Source of the DNA: Aquanectria penicillioides
Taxonomy: Eukaryota; Ascomycota; Sordariomycetes; Hypocreales; Nectriaceae
Assembly (NCBI GenBank): GCA_003415625.1
Contig: PYIU01000003.1
Span: forward strand, 6,324,001-6,388,000
DNA length: 64,000 bases
Direction: 5' to 3'
The notes beneath the pieces are model-generated. The model was given only the letters and a program-made list of their open reading frames with translations, searched no databases and had not been told where the DNA came from. Each line of letters begins with the position of its first letter. Within the stretch, counting starts at the first letter, position 1. Below are positions 12,079-22,725 of the stretch, in pieces. The translations under genes were made by a program, and so were the position numbers.

Positions 12079-14209
12079 TTAAAACCTCTTCCAACCCAGA
12101 GCGCCGCCAAACTTAACCTTGAACTTGACCTCGCCCTCGCTGTTGTTGCTCTCGGTGCTCTTGCTGCCGTAGCTTTCGGAACCTCCGTCCTTGTCCTCAC
12201 ATCCGCAGGATTGGGTGGGCTTCTGGACTGGGGGAACAGTGCGGCTGCGAGAGTCGTCGTAGGTGGGGAGCTCGCATTCGCTGGTGGGAGGAGTATACTT
12301 GACATCCTCAATCTCAAGCTTCAGGCTGGGAACCTGTTCGATGGGGATGTTGGTTCCGTCATTCTGTAATATTAGTGTTAGTGATTGTGTGTTCTATGGC
12401 GGTATTTTGGATCGAATCACACCTTAATAATTTCGACCTCAAGGCCAGAGAGAATGCCGCTAACTAAGTCATCGAGGCCAAGGTTAAGGTCCAAGGTGTC
12501 CTGGACGGCAGAGTCGAGCGAGAACTCGCCGTGAACGGTGCCTGATGCCGGCTGCTGCATCACGACGTGACCACCAACGAGCTTTCCGCCGAGGTACACG
12601 TTGACGGTACAGGGGCGCTCAACATCGGTGACATCAAGTTGTACACCGACGAAGAAGCGGGTGTAGCAGTCACTTCCACGGGTCTTCAAGCCTCGGCGGG
12701 CCATGGTTTGGTCATTGGAGTACATGCGGTTGATCAGACGGGTGGCATCTTGCTGCATCTGTGTTTCTGACTTCTCCCAGTACTCGAGGGCCTCGTAGGT
12801 GTACCCGAATGTCTCAATGCTCTCGACGGACTCGGAGGTGTGGAGGTTGTTCGAATCGGCGAAGAAAGGCGCGAGCGGGGAGCTGGAGGAGATGGTGGTA
12901 CCGCTAGGTGTCGACCATCGAGCGCCACCGGAGTACGAGCTGTTGAACATGATCTCATCAGGCTTCATGGCTTGCCAGTAAGCCCATAGGCGATCGACAT
13001 TAGTGTGGTGAAGCATGCTTTGCAAGTTATTAGTTTTTTAAGAAGAAAACAACCATTTCATGGCGAGCCTGATGCCACTTACAAGAGAGGATCGAAGCCC
13101 GAGTAATCAGCTGCAAGGAACTGTCCTCCGCAAGCACCATCCCAGTGAATGCCGTTATGGATCTGCTCGAGACTGGTGCCGCCATTTCCAGTAGAAGCAA
13201 ATTGATCGAAGGTGTTGGTGTGAGTGAAAGCATCATACTACAATTTGTTAGCGAAATCCGCGAAGCACACACTGTCAGCCCTCTATCAACTTACCACCCA
13301 GGATCGATAAGGGCGCTTGCCAAGGAGCGTGTTGGCAGAGTCAGGGTAGCTGTCGGGCGAAGTGCATCGGTAGATCTGGGTGCGCTTCTGGCTATCAAAA
13401 TCCCCGTATGTGCCATTGAGGGCCCCGGCGGGAAACTTGTAGGTATACAGCGGGTTGTCAATTTCTGTTTGCTTCAAGTTGTTGCCGTCGGGCACGTTGA
13501 CGGTCATCTTGGTAGGGACGGTGCTCTGAGGAATCTTGTCGGAAGCCCAGTCCCAGAAAGGAGACCGGAGGTTTTCAGCGGCCTGGACATATTGGGAGCG
13601 ATATCGCTCAGGATACTCCTGCGCCAGACGCTTGGCTGTAGCAACGAGGACCTGCTCATAGAGAACAACGTAGGGGCGGTGCCAAGTCAGGAAGATTAGT
13701 TCCTAGATGTCGAGTTAATTTAACTCTCGAGAGGTTTGGAGCGGTGACCGATGCTTACACCATGGGGACAGTAGCCTTGCCAGCCATTGGTGTTCTTCGC
13801 CCAGTGTTGTTCCATTCAATGTATGGCTTTCCGTGAATGCCTGAGGCCATGTTAGGTTCATGTCCATGAATGAGATGGTGAAGGGGCATCGTCTTACCGC
13901 CGACTTGGAAGAAGGACAAAGGGTCATTAGGGTTCTGGTTGTGTAGTTCGGATAATGCCCGGATGTAGAGATCCCTGTTGAATTGTTAGTCGACTTGAAT
14001 GTCCATCTTCGAGTCCTATTTCTAGATATTCGGGAGATTACACACCACGTGGCACCTCCAGCAGACTGCAGGGCGTTGATGTTCTGCCTCAGAGGTACGG
14101 CAGCCCCTTCAGCGATGGAGAACCCGGTGATAGGATAGCGAGTTTGGGCGTTCGCGAGGGAGGCGGCGCCCAGTGCCAGAGCCGCAAGGGAAGAGGATTT
14201 AAACAACAT
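12079..14209 (-). CDS. Tyrosinase (type-3 copper monooxygenase), frame broken by one base
   Basis: Seven exons: 14209-14046, 13974-13898, 13840-13759, 13702-13295, 13237-13083, 13017-12423 and 12363-12079. All introns have GT..AG ends, several with clear CTAAC branches. The N-terminus is a signal peptide ending ANAQ near residue 22. Copper-A ligands are suggested by His in GIHGKPY, CPHG and TWHRPY; copper-B by the His residues of QIHNGIHWDG and FMLHHTNVDRLW. The family hydroxylates monophenols and oxidises diphenols to quinones, the first step toward melanin-like pigments. A Ser/Glu-rich C-terminal extension contains a Cys pair (CGC) and ends GWKRF. Exon lengths total 1766 nt, one short of a multiple of three. 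The break lies in exon 3 between WNNTG and KNTNGWQGYCPHG, at a GGG run (plus 13800-13802). One extra G there restores frame through the copper-A motif. Either a pseudogene or, more likely, a sequence error. Confidence 0.85.
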
Positions 14210-14589
14210 GGTATATCAAGCAATAGACGGCCCCGAGGGCGGAACGAATGGAATGGGCAATGGATACAACGAAGAAAAACGAGTGTATACCCTTTCTAGA
14301 AGCAAAGGGCTTTTAACTGGTTGTCAACAGAAACGACTGTGTGACCCGGACAAGACAAGAGCAAAACCGGTTCCCGAACAACGAAGAGACGAGAAGCGGA
14401 CGAGCTCGAGGGTGGCGGTATGTGTTATACCATTCGCCCTCCTCCCAACCGCTCTTCCCGGTGTATCCTGGGATCCAGGAACCCAGGACCACCATCGAAC
14501 TAGGATGTACTAGTCCAAGCTACTTGATACAGCGCCGTGCACGTTTCTTTTTTGCTTCCTCGTAACGCCACAAATGTCTGTGCTGCCCC

Positions 14590-14615
14590 GTGTGTGTGTG
14601 TGTGTGTGTGTGTGT
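14590..14615. repeat. GT microsatellite with adjoining GTGTT pentamers
   Basis: About twelve consecutive GT units, followed at roughly 14638-14665 by TGTGT/GTGCT imperfect pentamers. It sits about 400 bp upstream of the tyrosinase start. Confidence 0.85.
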
Positions 14616-15800
14616 TTGTGCATGTGCGCGTGTGTCTGCTGTGTTGTGTTGTGTTGTGCTGTGCTCTCTGTTTGGATGCGCGGGAGCGGAGCGGAAGTAA
14701 AGCGGGTGGACCCCAATTCTATTCATCTGTTCATGGCATATTTGCGCTACAACAAAAGACCCCGAAGGGACCCAGGATCTTTCCTGTACGGGCATGGAGT
14801 TGCACTGAATACTACGTCACAATTCGGGTGTTGGTCGAGAACAACGCGGCCGTCATCGAGCAAGCCCCGGGCTCATCACGGAGCCTCGGACAAGAGTGTG
14901 TGAGGGCGTGAGTGGGTGTGTAAGAAGTGGGCGATCGACAGCTCAGGCACCTCGCAGGGAGCGAGCAATCTACAGGCCTCGCTCAGACGACGGTGGTTGG
15001 TGGGACAGCTCTATGCTCGCTTCATTACTTCGCCTTGCGGTGGTGCTGCGCTGTTCGTGTTGTTGGATATTGTGCCCAACACGCAGCAGCGCACAGCGCA
15101 GCGAAGGAGCGTGACTCGAAACGGCCGGGCGCTGAGGCTGGGAGTTGATTGCATCAGGGATGGCCTAATGGCCTCCATTTCGGAGGACAGCCGTGGTCCA
15201 CGCGGGCTGGGCGAGACCAACCCGCGGGCCGGGCGCCTTTGATCTGTTTTTGGAGCAGCGCCAACTACGGTCCTGTAAATTACGAGGTCTCGGTGCGGCC
15301 TGCGGGTTGGCTCCCGTTGTAGGAAGAGATGTGAGCGTAGTGCGTAGGCCAGCTGTGTGGCCCTCCTATGGCCTACCCGTGGCAGTGAGCGCAAACGAGG
15401 AGTTGATTGACGCGAGGGATCATCCCTTCGGAACATCGCAGCTGGATGGCGTTGAGAGGAGAGTCACTTCTCAGAAAGCGTGAAACTTGGCGATTTTCGT
15501 CATGGTGGAGCCTGCAAGGTCCCTCCTCCTCCCTGCGCCTGGCTAAGGAAAACGAGAGAGCCCACAGCTTGGAAGCTTAATAGTAGTAAAAGTGCCTGTA
15601 AGAAACTATGCTTATGCCCAATCCCTGTCTGGTCTCTGCCGAGCCTGAAGGTCCCGCACGTTGCTATTCGTGGCAGCCTGCGCGAGCCCATGTTGATGAT
15701 TACCCGAAATTCGAACATGTTTATTTTTTTTTTGGTTTGAAATTATTTTTGCATCCTTCTGGAACTTTGGGCCGGTAGGGGGTGATGCGTCTTGATGTCA

Positions 15801-15850
15801 TGATGGCTCTGTCAGTTACATACCTAGGTATGTAACTGACAGAGCCATCA
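15801..15850. repeat. Perfect 50-bp palindrome
   Basis: The two 25-base arms are exact reverse complements and meet at CCTAGG with no spacer. Symmetry ends at both flanks (A on the left, C on the right). If transcribed or single-stranded it would form an uninterrupted 25-bp hairpin. It has no coding context, lying in the spacer between the tyrosinase and aldolase genes. No flanking target-site duplication is obvious. Confidence 0.97.
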
Positions 15851-18242
15851 CAGAGAGACAAGGGCAAGACTATCGCCATGGCGGAAAGTGTTTGTTTCGT
15901 AGCACAAGAGCATTGCCCCCTAAATGATAAACATTGGAGTCCATTGTGATCATCATCACTTTCCACCACTCGCCGGAGGAAAACGAGAGTGGGAGGCGAA
16001 AACATTCGCGCCAGAAATAAACCCAACTAGGTATCCATATCTACAGGCTGCACCCTGCCGGGGCATGGTAACACCCGGCAGGTGGCGAAGGAAGCAGTAA
16101 AAGGCGGGGGAAACGAAGCGCCGGGGGGCCGGGCAGAAGCAGTTTCGGTCTCGGATTGGGTCTCGCAAGGTCTGTCAAAGGATCCCGTGAGTACCTATAC
16201 TGTATATTTCTCACCGCCCTCGCAGGAGCCACGATGTGCCGAAAACCCAAACGAAAAACACAGCCATTTCCCTACGGATCGATCGGCTAGTGCGCACATG
16301 CACCTCGGCCGTTAATTTGTTTGTTGGCAAGCATAGGAAGAGAGGACCGTTGGTAGAGAGCGATCTTCTGAGTTCCGCAGGTGGGATCGGCCTCCTGGTC
16401 TACTCTGAGAATACGAACTCACGTACAGCACAACGCACACGCACAGTCCAATCCCAGTCCGGCTTCGGTACTTGCCCCTGGGAGCTGGACTGTACCTTGC
16501 AGCCGATCTGCCCAAAGTGGATCCAGATCGCGGAGGCCGGAGGCTCCCAGAGGCTCCAAGAGGCGCCCAGAGGCGCCCCGACGACGCCCCGACGACGCCC
16601 CCTCCATTACCGTCAAACACGCGAGCGTTTGACAGAAACAACTCCACCGCCGCCTTTCCCCACTTGCGCATTCGCATGCGCCTTCACACGTTTCTTTGCC
16701 GCCAGCTCGTCTGTAAACAAAGACCCCGCGTAATCCGCACGCTCAATCGTGCATAGTTTGCAAGAGAGAAGAAGAAGAAGAAGAAGCTGAGGACTCCTGA
16801 GACACCGCTCACGCCCACCACTCGATGGGTCGATGGCTTGTCTGAGCCTGGGCCTCAGAGCTGCTCGCCTACCAGGGGCACGACCTCCCCGCGCTACTCC
16901 CGACGCCGGTCCCCTTGGCTCCCGGACGCCGACTGACTAACATCGACCCATCTAGGCCTCCTCCTCGCTGAACTAGGTATCCCCATAGCCTCGTGAGAAC
17001 ATAGCCTTTTATTTTTTTTATTTTTTTTTTCCATTTTGTTAGTAGTAAAAGCAGATCTGCGCTGACAGCCATCGGCCTCTTTGTCGTTTCGATCTGATGC
17101 ATTACGTACGTCTGTAGCACCAGCCATCCCTCGCCACCCGCCAAAAGCACACAACGCGGCTGCACTGCATTGTTGTTGATGCGGTTCACGAGCCATCCGA
17201 GGCCGCTTGCTGCTACCATGTGACTAGGAGGAAGGTAACCAGCAGCCGATGCTACGAGAGAGAGATACAGACAAGCAAAAGGAAAATACCCCCATGCGCA
17301 GTCCTTGTCCTGAGTCTGATGCACTTGGCCATGCACGTCATTATCTCGCAGCTTAACCCCAAACACGCCGTCCACCTCGAGCATTGACGCGACCGTCCAC
17401 ACTCAACTTCCCCCGCCGGAAACACGGCATCACTTCTAGACTTGCTTGCGCTCCGACCTAACAGAGGGCGATCAACCACCTTCAAAGGACCCTTTCATTG
17501 TTCCTGCATTGGGGAACCTCCCTCCCAACTGAGATTTCCGCTACTGTATTTCAGGTAAAGCTCCTCACTCCAGACAGGATATAACCTCACTTGCACCCCA
17601 CCTTGTCTTGCCAAGCCACTCCCGTGCCCACCACGACATGTGGTAGGTATTGGTTTGTTAGTCAAGCTATGTCGTAGAAAGCACAAGGGAAGAAAAGGAA
17701 GGGAAAATTGGAACGGGGCCACCCTGGACATATCATGGAGATGGGACATGTGGCGGAAATAATATCGGTAACTCGTCATCATTTCATGAAGCTGTTTGAG
17801 AGAGAAATAACCCAGTTATATACAAAGAATCACAAGCAGAATGTCGTCACTCATCTTACACAGGCGGACCGGCTATAACGGCCCCTTTTTTCCCGCCTCT
17901 GAGCTTTTAGTCTCCGAAATCACCAGAACCCCCTTCGCCCGCCCCCAGATTGATCAGAGATCTTTTGTCCGTCCCAAAGTTTCCCAAGTCAATTCCTCGT
18001 CTTCTTTTGGATGACCCTTTTCTTACCACTTGGTAAGTGCCTATACCGCCTTCCTTTCCCAGGCGACATCTCTCCTGGGCGATGTTGGATGGGACTTCCC
18101 TCCCGTGTGTAACCCCCTATGGCCACAAGCGCGCTCTGATAAGCTTGTCCTACATCTCCTGCTGGGTACTCTTCATCCCGATATTCCGCCAGGAGTGTCA
18201 AGAATGACCAAGACACCGCAGGGAGTTCGTATCACATGTCTC

Positions 18243-19367
18243 TCAAAGGGTCTGCTCCAGGGACACCAAGTCCCGGAAACCTTCTTTCCACCGCTTCGTT
18301 TGCTCCGGCGTCGGCTTCGGCAGTGGGCTTCTGGCATCTCCCCCGTAACCCATCCAGGCCTGCAGACCGGCCTTGACTCCCACTACACCGCCTTGGATGG
18401 CTGTCCAGTCGCCCTGCGAGAGAACCTCCTGGTTCTTGTATGCCTCCACAACCTGGCCCTCTCGGTAAAGCTCCATAGTCCGTAAGCAGGCCTTGGGAGC
18501 AATATTGGCCAAGCCAGCCAGAATGCCGTGGCCTCCGGCGGCCAGAGACGGGATCAAAAAGTCGGCCGAGCCAGCCAGGACCAGGAACTCGGGGTGTTCT
18601 GGGTCGTACATGTTTGAAAGCTTGCGCGTAGCTGCGACCACTCGGTTCAACTTCCCAGTGTTTCCGCATGTCAACTTGACACCCGCGATGTTAGGGTGCG
18701 CAGCGAGCTGAACGATGATGTCTGACGACAGATCTAGCCCGCCGACGGCACCGGGGAAATTGTAGATTATGATAGGAATAGGAGACTTGTCCGCGACCTT
18801 CGTAAAGTATTCCAGAATGGTTTCCGAGGCCGTAGCAAACAACGTGGCATAGTAGGACGGAGGTAGCACAAGAGCGTAGTCACCACCGGCTTCCCAGGCT
18901 TCTCGGCAGTACTGAATTGTCTCACGGGTGCTCTGGCTCCCACATCCCACAATCAGGGGCATGTGAATGAAGCCATATTCATTCAAAGCTGCTCTCGTGG
19001 TAGCGGTGACGAGCTGGCGCTCGGCATGCGTCAGGTGGACGGCTTCTCCGTTGGAGCCCTGAGTAGCAAGACCAGTAACGCCGTCTCGGGCCAACCGCAC
19101 CGCGTGAGCAGCGATTGCGGCAGTATCGACGTCTTCTGTTTCCGGCTTAAAGAAGCACATGGTTGGAACATAGACGCCGGGCCTAAGAGGTCGCGTTACG
19201 CGAGACCCTGCATGCAATGAAGGGCAATCCATTGAACTGTTGCTAGGGGATGAGGGGACGTCTGCCGATGTATAGTTGTGCCTTGAAGTTGAGGAGTGCC
19301 AAAAGCTGGTCCCAAAGTCGTTGGAGAAGGATCCAACTGGGGAAGGGGCGTCGTTGTGAGGTGACAT
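18243..19367 (-). CDS. DHDPS/N-acetylneuraminate lyase family class I aldolase
   Basis: Intronless, 374 aa, start at 19367. After a Ser/Pro-rich 60-residue N-terminal extension comes a complete TIM-barrel aldolase. It has the carboxylate-binding GSNGEAVHLT loop (residues 104-113), the catalytic Tyr202 in IIYNFPGAVG and the Schiff-base Lys231 in AGVKLTCGN. These enzymes add or remove pyruvate on keto-acids. Fungi make lysine by the alpha-aminoadipate route, so true dihydrodipicolinate synthase activity is unlikely. 4-Hydroxy-2-oxoglutarate, 2-keto-3-deoxy sugar-acid or neuraminate-type aldolase activity is more plausible; the substrate cannot be assigned from sequence. The extension is longer than in bacterial members and looks neither like a clear signal peptide nor a strong mitochondrial presequence. 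It has no close gene neighbours, so context does not help. Confidence 0.88.
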   Translation of the reverse strand: MSPHNDAPSPVGSFSNDFGTSFWHSSTSRHNYTSADVPSSPSNSSMDCPSLHAGSRVTRPLRPGVYVPTMCFFKPETEDVDTAAIAAHAVRLARDGVTGLATQGSNGEAVHLTHAERQLVTATTRAALNEYGFIHMPLIVGCGSQSTRETIQYCREAWEAGGDYALVLPPSYYATLFATASETILEYFTKVADKSPIPIIIYNFPGAVGGLDLSSDIIVQLAAHPNIAGVKLTCGNTGKLNRVVAATRKLSNMYDPEHPEFLVLAGSADFLIPSLAAGGHGILAGLANIAPKACLRTMELYREGQVVEAYKNQEVLSQGDWTAIQGGVVGVKAGLQAWMGYGGDARSPLPKPTPEQTKRWKEGFRDLVSLEQTL

Positions 19368-21997
19368 GCTTCTATGTGAGTACAGAGCAAGGATGACTTA
19401 TGGATAGAGTTCAGGAAATATCTCGGGTGTCGAATGGCTAGGAATTATGTTGCAATGGATCAGGGCAATAGCTTATAGTGGAAATAAGCAACACGTATGT
19501 GTCAAGAGTGGTAGGGGATGATGAGAGGCTGATTGTGTTGAAGATGATGCAGATTCAATCTCGGACCGAGGCGGGAATCCTCAGCTTATATGGATATTCG
19601 GGTCTAGACAGGCAAATATTTGGAGTCGTCTTAGGCTCAGCCCAGTCCACTCTGTGGTTCCATTACGGCCTGGTGGCGTTTGCCGGGTGTGGGAATGGAC
19701 GGAGAAGTCTCATCCATGGATGTGTTGTCGATGGGGACAAGCAAAAGCCGCTCACGTCCGGTCGAGATGGTGGGTCGGAGGCATATCCGTCACACAATCA
19801 CACAGAACACGCCCAGGATGGTCTTCCCGTCAGAAACAACGGCACAGATGAGATTGGTGCGAAAGCTGAAACGCTCCGCACTGGTGCATCGGAATCCCCA
19901 GAGCTTGTCTGGGGAAGGTGACGAGGTTCTGTAGTCATGATACGACACAGTGATGAGGAGGGTGTCTGGTAGGCTGCAGGTTGATGTAAATCTGGGTCGA
20001 TGACCCATTCAGTTGTCGGGAATCAGTGCACGAGCAGCTCAGCTAGTGGGCCTGGCCGTGGGGGCTAGCGTCCTGGGATGGATATACAAGTTGGACAGTA
20101 TAGCATCGCACCAAGCATGAGCCTCCCAAATAGTGAGGAGTTGGAGTGAGGTTGCAGGACTGGGGTAGGATGATCGCCTGCCCGATACCGTGCCTGAGCA
20201 GCAGGTGACCACACCCGAGGGACAGACGACGCAGCTTTGGTTGGTTCAACAGGCCCTCTGCATGCCCAGGCCCGCCGGTCTGGATGCAGCAGAGGATAGC
20301 TTGGCCAAAAGAGCATGCAATATGACGGCCCAGCCCTGGTACATAGGCGAATCGACAGGCTTCCGTTTAGACCCAAGTAGCACTCTGAGGAATCCAAATA
20401 TCTTCCAGGAACGGGCTAGTTCAGACTATGGAGTCTCCTTCTTGACCGGACTCCGTTCAAAGTGCTACTGTCCACACGTTTGTGTAACCGACTCGATGAG
20501 GGCGGGACGACTTCTTCGTCGACCACGTTTTTCTCGACCGAGCCGCCTGTCTCTAGCATTCGACTTCTACATAATTGGTCCTGCATGACTGGCTCCATGA
20601 GTCCATGTGCCCATCACACGTGCACGAACAATATGCATCAGCTCGCATACGGTGCAAAAAATCGCTGCACAGCTAGGTCCTGTGGTGCGGCGGGGAGGGA
20701 GACTTGTTGTCAACTTTTCTCAGCTGTATCCGGGGCCCCGCGATCGAGCCAGGCTCGCCCAGAACTCCATGCCCGGGCTGAAGTCTCCAACAAGAGTGTA
20801 CCTTGTAGCTTGCGTCTCTACTTCACTAAGTGCCGGTAGCTTGCTGATGCGCATTAGGGCTTGGGGTGTTGTGGTCAGAAACGCCGCCCCTCGTGACCCG
20901 CACTTCCATGGATTCCGATGTCTCTTGTCCTAAAGACCCCCCGCATTGTCACCGTAGCTTGTACTATGTACGTACTTCGTACTACGCTGCCGGGGATGGA
21001 TCCAGGTCTGAGGAGTTGTATGCCAGTCGGTGAGATAGAGACGGAACGGACGAAGATAGTTTGCATTGCTGCCTGACTTGTGGGTCTGTCCAGAAGTCTC
21101 ATGAGGAGATCAAATCAAAACTTGCCAAATCAAAGCGGGACGGTATGTCTGGCTCTTCACGTGAATTGCAGAAGGAAAAAAAAAAACGCTTGAGGTTGTT
21201 GACGTGGAAGGGTACATTCCCAGAGACATTGATGGTTCCTCCCCAATTGCTTCATCTGCCGTGTTCAATCAGAAGGCACCAAATAGTAGGGACAACGTTT
21301 AAGCGGGGTAGCAAGGCAAATTCAAAGTTTGGGGGCAGTTCTCCCTCTCCACGCGGGGCAGATATCGTGTAACTCACATCATCACCATCATCATCCAGAC
21401 AAACTTGCATGCACCGCACATTCCCACCCAAAAAACACATATCCATATCTACATCAACTATGGACATGGCCCATAACTACCACTCTTGCTTCTCAACCAG
21501 CAAAATGCATTCGCCTCTATCTCGTCTTTGGCTCGCTTCTGCGTCGTCTCAGTTCCGTCTCCCCGTTCCCTGTCTCTGTCAGAATTCATTCAACCCCCAA
21601 CCCTGGCTCCCCCCCACCACAATTTTTTTTTTGAGAAATCCTGGCTTCATTCGCAGCTGGGGCTTGTTGCCAAGCCTAGATAACCGAGTCTCAGAAGTCG
21701 TTCTTTTCCGAATACCTCTTCGTGCTTCTCCTCCTACTCCTCTTGCTCCTCCTCATCACTCCTCCTTGTCAATCTCGTCATCCGCTATCCGTCTCACTTC
21801 TCCACATTTCCAACTCACCAAAACAAGAAATCCCCCCCATCCCCGCGACTTCTCCTCCCCCCAAGACGAACCCACCAGCCGGTGCGTTCCGGTCGTCGTA
21901 GCGTAGCCCCGACCCTCCCGGCATTCTGACCTCTCATTAAATCCTCTCTCACCCTCTGCCGTCACTGTTGCAGCTGCTGAAACGAGGAGGCCTCAAG

Positions 21998-22370
21998 ATG
22001 TTGACGGCCTTGAGCGGGGGGATGGGCAGCAAGTCTCAGCACCCCCGCCAGACGGCCTACTCTCCTCTTCAGTGACCCATATCGCATGTACCGTTGGGGG
22101 TGGGTTTCCTCGTGGGGCATCAAGAAATCCGAGGCGCGGAGAAAGCCAACTGACCGTGACCATGGGGTAAGTCTTGGAACTGCTTTCTCCATCGACGTGC
22201 GTCCACATCCTGTACGTCTGGTGAGAGAGTGTCTGGTGATGACGCTGCAGCCTCGTCCATCCATCATGCAGTCCATGACCCCACAGCCCGTCTGCCAACA
22301 AAAGGACGGACGTATTCCCCTCATCAGCTCTTTGTACGCGAGGGAGGCTGTGCCACTCTCGGCAATATAG
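21998..22370 (+). CDS. Possible small-protein transcript (weak)
   Basis: A pyrimidine-rich leader (about 21480-21880) is followed by a possible intron, donor GTGCGT at 21882 and acceptor TTGCAG at 21973, with a CTGAC branch. Downstream lies a 25-codon frame at 21998-22075 beginning MLTALSGGMGSK. Then comes a frame from 22086 beginning MYRWGWVSSWGIKKS, with a strong donor GTAAGT at 22167. If that donor joins the acceptor near 22249, the second product is about 66 aa and ends at 22370. I do not recognise either peptide. The splice-like arrangement is what makes it worth listing. It may be a non-coding RNA or nothing. Confidence 0.22.
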
Positions 22371-22582
22371 CGAATCCTTGGTCTTGTCACCGTGCCATTA
22401 ATCCGGAGAATGGAACTCTGTTATCACAGCCTTGTTGGGGAAGCCCTCGAAGTCGAGGCTTCAACTCAGCCGCAGCAGTTAGATGGTCCAGATGCCAACA
22501 ATCACGGCCCACATGACGCAACATGTCGGTAATGGTGCAGAATGAACGAGGCTTTAACGCATTCAATTGAAATAGATGCTGA

Positions 22583-22603
22583 AAAAAAAAAAAAAAAAAA
22601 AAG
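22583..22603 (+). repeat. 21-nt poly-A tract
   Basis: An uninterrupted run of A about 120 bp beyond the mcm10 stop codon, read as poly-T in the mcm10 direction. No retroelement body is recognisable upstream of it. Confidence 0.9.
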
Positions 22604-22725
22604 GTCATGCAAACAGACCATCTGTTATCGTCGTAATTCATGTGTGCCTACCGAAGGCATTCCACCCCCTCAACTCCAATCCAGCCGGTTGTATGCCAAT
22701 GCGCCATGTATCCTGAAACCAACAG

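Larger units (their letters stand above)
14210..18242. other. 4-kb gene-poor spacer upstream of tyrosinase
   Basis: It contains the tyrosinase promoter, a GT microsatellite, a perfect 50-bp palindrome, a GC-rich GAGGCTC/GAGGCGCCC repeat near 16540-16605 and a GAA tract near 16766-16786. The longest frame (177 codons, minus, 16869-17402) shows no domain, and its composition is like non-coding sequence, so I do not call it. No gene recognised. Confidence 0.55.
19368..22725. other. 3.4-kb spacer between aldolase and mcm10
   Basis: No conserved protein recognised. From about 21400 the plus strand becomes C/T-rich, like a fungal 5' leader, and leads into splice-like signals and small frames (see separate entry). 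A 21-A run lies at 22583-22603, close to the mcm10 3' end. Confidence 0.5.

Noticed and set aside
16869..17402. 177-codon minus-strand frame as a gene
   Set aside because: No recognisable domain, poly-Lys from an A/T run, no splice support and non-coding composition.
22583..22603. Poly-A tail of a retroposon
   Set aside because: No element body, target duplication or reverse-transcriptase sequence is visible next to it.
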